Positions 7,966 to 11,899 of a stretch of DNA of 11,899 bases are shown piece by piece. Position 1 is the stretch's first letter. Every line of letters begins with the position of its first letter. Below the pieces are notes generated by a model, which was not told the origin of the DNA, ran no database searches, and saw only the letters and a list, made by a program, of their open reading frames with translations. Source of the DNA: Saccoglossus kowalevskii (taxonomy: Eukaryota; Hemichordata; Enteropneusta; Harrimaniidae); contig NW_003142819.1 in the NCBI RefSeq assembly GCF_000003605.2, positions 41,530 through 53,428 on the forward strand, written 5' to 3'. Position numbers and translations under genes: made by a program.

Positions 7966-9431
7966 AATGTTGAAGCAACAGTTTGAAATTATTATTAGTA
8001 GTTCATCAATTAAAATCCTTTCAGTTTATTGGTAAATTGTTTTGACTAATGATGAATATGAAACATGGACATATCTGCTACTGGTTGGCAGTGGTTAACT
8101 GTTTCAATATCCACTATTTCATTTATCATAGTTATTCAAACCCGTAACAAGTTGCTCACATTGTGCAGTGCTGGTCAATAACCTGTTAAATCAATTATAG
8201 AACTTGGAGAAAACTGCTGAGAAAATAAAGTAACTGTAAAATAAGTATGGGCAATTTATTGTAAAAGTGTTGTAATGTGTGGGATCAATGCTGTTGTGCA
8301 ATTAAAATTATTCTGCCAACATTCATGCTCAATCTGATGACTATATTGATCTTGATCTAATTTGTTTATTCCACTAAAACACAATAAGTTGTCTACAAGT
8401 TTCACATATGGCATTTCATACAAATCAGAGCTGTGGTAATTTGAACAAACAAGGAGGCCTACCAAAGGCAATCCTTAGCTCCCTCTTGTTAGTTTTTATC
8501 TGACAAGTTATCTTAGCTATTGCCTCTTATAACCTGTGTACCTTCAATAATTCAATATGCAGCTAATTTAACACAAGATACATCTCAATGTAGAATTGTT
8601 TAATGCCAATGCTCATTCAAATAATTTTAAATGCAGCATGAACTGAGATTCGCTGAAATACTATGCAATGAAAGTGGTTTATTTAGGACAACGAGACTCA
8701 AAATGGCTTCCTTTTTAGTGTATCAGTGGGCAATCTTTTGCTACCATGCCTTAGTACTAGTAGGACCGTAGGCTTTTCTCAACTGACTATCACTAACTTA
8801 TTTACCAATTAGTGTGTTGTTTTGCACCAAGACTTATTTTCTTCTTCCCTGAAAATTACCTGATTACTAATAATATGCTATACCGCAGTGTCGTTTTACT
8901 TCCCCATAAACTAGTTTCTCACAAACAAATCTTGTTTAGCTAAATAATATTTGGTGTCGTCTCCTGGGCTATTCTTATAAAATACTAATTTTGTAAAAGA
9001 TGTACCCCTTTGTGGAAGTAATGAAATAACATTATTGAAATGCTGTAAAATCCATCATTTTGTTTTTTAATGTTGTGACATAGATAAAGTCAGCCTTTCA
9101 ATTTCATCGTATCGGCAATATAATTTTATTATTCAGCGTATTTTATCATCAGATCATCAGCCCAATCGATTCTTTATTTTTTTTTGGCTGCTGGTTTATA
9201 ATTAAGCCACATCAAAGCAATTGTAACAGTTTGGTTCGTAATAATTAGTAATATTTTTTTGCAGATATTCACCAATTTATTTTACACTTCAGTTGATTTA
9301 CATTGTTTGAAGACAAAATTGCCATGTGCTTCTATTTCTAAGAAAAGAAAAATGAATGTGTCCCTTGTGCATGAAAACCAAATAGTATTGTAAACAATTA
9401 CATCATTTACATGTATCAATGCAGTTGGTTT
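7966..9431. other. gene-free stretch, poly(A) candidate and a decoy 3' splice site
   Basis: AATAAA at 8224-8229 followed by a GT-rich tract (8265-8281) is a good poly(A)-signal candidate on the + strand. The minus-strand frame 8256-8471 (71 codons) is within chance. TATTTTTTTGCAG ending at 9264 is a strong 3' splice look-alike; the frame after it is open from 9265 to TAA at 9389-9391 and includes the basic run KKRK, but has no visible start or partner exon. A short tandem ATCATCAG pair lies near 9147-9162. Otherwise nothing is seen. Confidence 0.45.
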
Positions 9432-9568
9432 GGTGTGTAGAGAGTTTAGTGCATGTTCCTTTTACACACACACACTCAGCACTATTTGTAGGAGGGTGTG
9501 TGTAGGTAAGGAAGGTTTAGTACTCGCCATGTTCCCCTTGTGCACACACCCAGTAGTATTTTTAGGAG
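9432..9568 (+). repeat. tandem duplication, two abutting copies
   Basis: Copy 1 (9432-9494, 63 bases) and copy 2 (9495-9568, 74 bases) are direct repeats with no gap. Shared blocks in order are GGTGTGTA, GTTTAGT, CATGTTCC, a CACACAC run, CAG-A/T-GTATT or CACTATTT, and TAGGAG at the end. Copy 1 carries (AC)6 (9464-9475). Copy 2 has extra bases in its first half. Because the copies begin with GT-rich and contain AC-rich blocks, the RNA could also fold AC against GT. Both strands are open over this stretch (9430-9639 plus, 9462-9683 minus) for lack of TAA, with no recognised product. The copies have diverged at many sites, so the event is not recent. Confidence 0.8.
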
Positions 9569-10427
9569 TTAGAAAGTATTGTACAGAGCAGATCAATTTT
9601 ATTTTACTGATCAACAGTGTTAGAAGTAGCATCCTGTGAAATGCACCAGATGTTACATGTGACTGTCTTGATGCTATCTGCAAATTCCATTCTCATATAA
9701 AATAGATATTAACCCTCATTAGGCCATGCCAAAATATGACTTTGTTTTTTCTTGGACTTCATTAACTTTTCTTTTTGCTGGGTCTTCCAATGTAACAATT
9801 ATATTGGACAAAAATTTATTATATCTCTAAAGATGCAAACATAATGGAGTTGGACACAAATGGCAGCCAATATTTACTTTGAATATTTAATATTATTTTT
9901 GAAATTTCTGTTTTGTATATGTTTTTGTCTTGTGTTTGCATTGTGCTAGAAGAGTAGGAACTATTAATTGTCCATGTTGTACAATATCAGTATTTCAGTT
10001 AACGAGAAAAAGAACACCTAAGTAAAGTAAAAGGGATGCATAATTAAAATAGTTCTTTGAGTGCAGTGACGAAATATAAAAAAAATGATGTAAATCTTTT
10101 TTTTTAAATAGAAGCTTCTATAAATATTTAGAGAAATAATTTGACTAAATAACCAATTTATGGTAGTACAGCATAATAACCAGCATAATCAAACATTCCC
10201 TAAACTTCCTTTAATTTCAATTTTAACTTTATAATTTGTCTGAACACATAAATTTGCTTATTGGTTGATAACCTTTTTCCTAGGAAATAAATCCATTATG
10301 CCTCAGTTCCAAGAATTGTCTTATTAAATTTAATTGGTTGTGTTGTCTGTTTCTCTAATTTATTTTCTGTGTTTCCATGACAGTAAATCTTTTGAAAGTA
10401 GATAGGCACAGTCTTGAAATTAGCTAG
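9569..10427. other. gene-free AT-rich stretch
   Basis: No gene, RNA gene or repeat of note is visible. There are A and T runs (10079-10085, 10098-10105) and many AT-rich motifs. A fair 3' splice look-alike (TGTGTTTCCATGACAG) ends near 10382, but the frames after it close quickly. Confidence 0.65.
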
Positions 10428-10652
10428 AAATCTTTTGCACGACTTCTGCTGAAAATATTGAATGAGTTAGATTACAGATTAATTACTGAAAGCTTCTTTC
10501 TTTTTGAGAAAGAAGATTTACACAAGTCATGGAAAATCATTAAATTTTGTACCAGTGAATATTTCAACGTTATCGCTAAGTCGGATTTTTATACTCAAAA
10601 TATACATATGTATGAAATTGTACTACGAGCTGTAGTTTCATGTAAAGATTAG
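10428..10652 (+). other. unrecognised 75-codon open stretch
   Basis: One frame is open from just after a TAG (10425-10427) to TAG at 10650-10652, starting at a non-ATG codon; the only in-frame ATG is late, near 10608. The translation has balanced, protein-like composition, with mixed charges and likely helices (for example ESFFLFEKEDLHKSW and MYEIVLRAVV). The last part faintly recalls the helix of BACK domains in BTB-Kelch proteins (the V-Y-E-A-V-L-R-W pattern), but the key Trp is replaced by Ala and nothing else aligns firmly. No good splice site flanks it. It may be a decayed exon fragment or chance. The perfect hairpin at 10493-10515 lies inside it. Confidence 0.15.
10493..10515 (+). repeat. 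9-bp perfect hairpin
   Basis: CTTCTTTCT (10493-10501) and AGAAAGAAG (10507-10515) are perfect inverse complements around the five-base loop TTTTG. The arms are pure pyrimidine and pure purine, so the DNA could also adopt an unusual structure. The stem does not extend further. No role is evident. Confidence 0.45.
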
Positions 10653-11106
10653 AAAACACAAAGTACAGAAAGTTTACCTTCACAAGACAAGACAATTTTT
10701 GCTAGTCTGAAAATAAAATTTTGCAGCAGTGATCGCCATTAAACAATAATTTAACAGTTTACAGTATTTATGCCCAGTACGTGCATAAAAAAAAAAACTG
10801 GTTGAAATGTTAGCATTTACAAATCAATGTTATTTTAGTGCAACAGTGAAATTATATCCAAAACAAAATTGTATGCTTGTATGAAAGTGCAAGATAAATA
10901 GAGCAAATACAGTATATCAATCACTGTCACATGACTGTCTGTGATATGAAGAACTTCAGCATGCCATGTCAAGATATGATAATTGAATGAGTTATGTTAT
11001 AGGCCTGAACCTGAAGCTTCTTTAATTACTCTAGTTTATTTGACAAGCAGTCAGTGTCGGTCCTAAATTTCTACTCCACTTTGAGTCTAAAATTCGTTTG
11101 ATTTCT
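10653..11106. other. gene-free AT-rich stretch
   Basis: No gene or repeat is visible. An A run lies at 10787-10797. A short imperfect hairpin with arms AATCAC and GTGAT (about 10918-10946) encloses GTCA-CA-TGAC; it is too small to classify. Confidence 0.6.
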
Positions 11107-11143
11107 TCACATTTGATCAATGTGATAGATAGCTAGCTATCTA
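11107..11143. repeat. adjacent inverted repeat and 18-bp palindrome
   Basis: TCACATT-TGATC-AATGTGA (11107-11125) is a seven-base-pair hairpin with a five-base loop. It is followed with no gap by an 18-base perfect palindrome centred on AGCT at 11133-11136 (11126-11143: TAGATAGCT and its inverse complement). The palindrome has no spacer, so in DNA it is a symmetric site or cruciform candidate, and in RNA its arms could pair between two molecules. An 18-base perfect palindrome is expected only about 0.05 times by chance in this length. It may mark a dyad-binding protein site. Confidence 0.5.
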
Positions 11144-11250
11144 AGAACATTATATTTGCTGAAGACATTCTCAAGATGTGGTTTGCTTATTTGGAATGTG
11201 ATCTCAGCTAGAATCATTAACCCTTTTGCTCTCTGAGTAGTTTTATTTTT

Positions 11251-11524
11251 AACTGACCTTATTATTTTTGCAGCCTTAGAATCTATAGTTTTTCCTCTTG
11301 CTATGTTTTACTGTGTATATTCTAGGCTAATAGTCCCTTCTGAGGATAACATTTCATTTAGCCAAACTGGTAATGGTGAAGAATTGTGGGTATTTTCTAG
11401 GGCAAAGTTGAAGAAATATTTAAATTTGGCCCAAAATATACCCCTAGTAATATATGATAGAACAGTTTGGCTGAACACCACAATATTCTCAAAATGGCCT
11501 ATTGTTTTAGTATTGAGTATATAA
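11251..11524 (+). other. candidate terminal exon behind a good 3' splice site
   Basis: A branch-point-like AACTGAC (11251-11257) and the tract TTATTATTTTTGCAG ending at 11273 make a near-ideal 3' splice site for an animal intron. After two leftover bases the frame is open from 11276 to TAA at 11522-11524, 82 codons. The first ATG is at 11303, giving 73 residues. The product starts hydrophobic (IVFPLAMFYCVY), then is mixed (SEDNISFSQTGNGEELW) and ends WPIVLVLSI. I recognise no family. The opposite strand is open too (11308-11547), which weakens the case. If real it would be a last or alternative exon of a + strand gene; chance cannot be excluded. Confidence 0.2.
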
Positions 11525-11703
11525 AATGAAAACAGTGAATTAATCAATAATTTACCCCTGTCTTGTCTGATTTGAGTTTAGTTTGAAATCATTCAGAAAC
11601 ACATTTATATTAAATAGGTCTAGTAGATGGGTGCTTGCACCATGCATGTCGCTCATCAATTTTAGTGATTTGAAGGCAAAATGAAATACGATTGTTTAGT
11701 GAT

Positions 11704-11746
11704 CTGATTGACTGGTAATCAGTTTGATTTGTTCCTGTCCCTTCAG
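11704..11746 (+). promoter_or_regulatory. strongest 3' splice-site look-alike in the window
   Basis: TTTGTTCCTGTCCCTTCAG ends at 11746: a long pyrimidine tract with C and T mixed, then CAG. Such mixed tracts are less likely to be chance T richness than the others here. A possible branch point lies in CTGATTGAC or GGTAATC just upstream, within the small hairpin CTGATT-GACTGGT-AATCAG (11704-11722). The frames downstream close after 8 and 12 codons, and the third at once, so an exon starting here would end a coding region quickly or be untranslated. Confidence 0.3.
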
Positions 11747-11899
11747 ACATGTAACTCATGCCATGAATCATAAAACAATCCACTAAGAGTGTATTGCAGG
11801 GATATAATTTTTAATTAAATTTTATTAAGCAGGTTAGCATAAAAGAACAATCTATTTTCCCGAGTGGCTATAAAACATGCCAGTTTATTTATCTTTCAA
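11747..11899. other. short right-edge stretch
   Basis: No gene is visible to the end of the window. The last bases include TTTATTTATC, a match to AU-rich instability motifs found in animal 3' untranslated regions, but such motifs are frequent in AT-rich DNA. Confidence 0.5.

Noticed and set aside
8139-8146. AACCCGTA, the seed of the miR-99/100 family
   Set aside because: The following bases do not match the mature sequence and no precursor hairpin can be folded around it.
10899-10913. GAGCAAATACAGTAT-like motif also near 1151 and 1294
   Set aside because: The similarity is confined to about 14 bases with mismatches and no wider alignment, so it is not a repeat family on this evidence.

Overview
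This window looks like non-coding DNA from an animal-type eukaryotic nuclear genome. It is AT-rich (about one third G+C by eye), with long A and T runs, modestly scarce CpG and stops in every frame. Nothing prokaryotic is visible: no packed open frames, operons or ribosome-binding sites. No protein family or standard RNA gene can be named with confidence. At this base composition roughly one codon in 13 should be a stop, so six frames over 11.9 kb should by chance give a longest open stretch near 100 codons. The longest seen is 98 codons (3992-4288), so the open frames alone are not evidence of genes. Several stretches of the + strand favour T over A and G over C, and the best 3' splice-site look-alikes are on the + strand. 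A long intron or long 3' untranslated region of a + strand gene fits, but this is inference. I cannot name the species; an invertebrate is a guess.

Layout. 1-1054 is plain sequence with one perfect C/EBP-type palindrome. 1055-1232 holds an imperfect head-to-tail duplication. 1233-2600 is plain apart from a weak tRNA-like A-box/B-box pair (2361-2408) and a perfect CRE palindrome (2560-2567). 2640-2894 is an open frame broken by one TGA. 2895-5160 is plain with three short perfect hairpins. A good 3' splice-site look-alike at 5187 opens onto a short frame, then a stretch of higher G+C reaching about 5530. 6092-6364 carries reverse-transcriptase-like motifs in the right order and spacing but in shifted frames, so it may be an old LINE remnant. 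An alternative reading of part of it is a small exon with matching splice signals. 6679-6765 is a duplicated G-run island. 6957-8282 has several poly(A)-signal candidates and a pair of overlapping hairpins. 9432-9568 is a clear tandem duplication with two abutting copies. 10428-11899 has two open stretches that could be exons (10428-10652 and 11274-11524), a double inverted repeat (11107-11143), and the strongest 3' splice-site look-alike of the window (11746).

The most solid observations are the two local duplications, the hairpin pair at 7929-7965 and the inverted repeats at 11107-11143. The LINE remnant and the candidate exons are hypotheses that a translated search or RNA-seq would quickly settle. 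I see no convincing previously undescribed system here.
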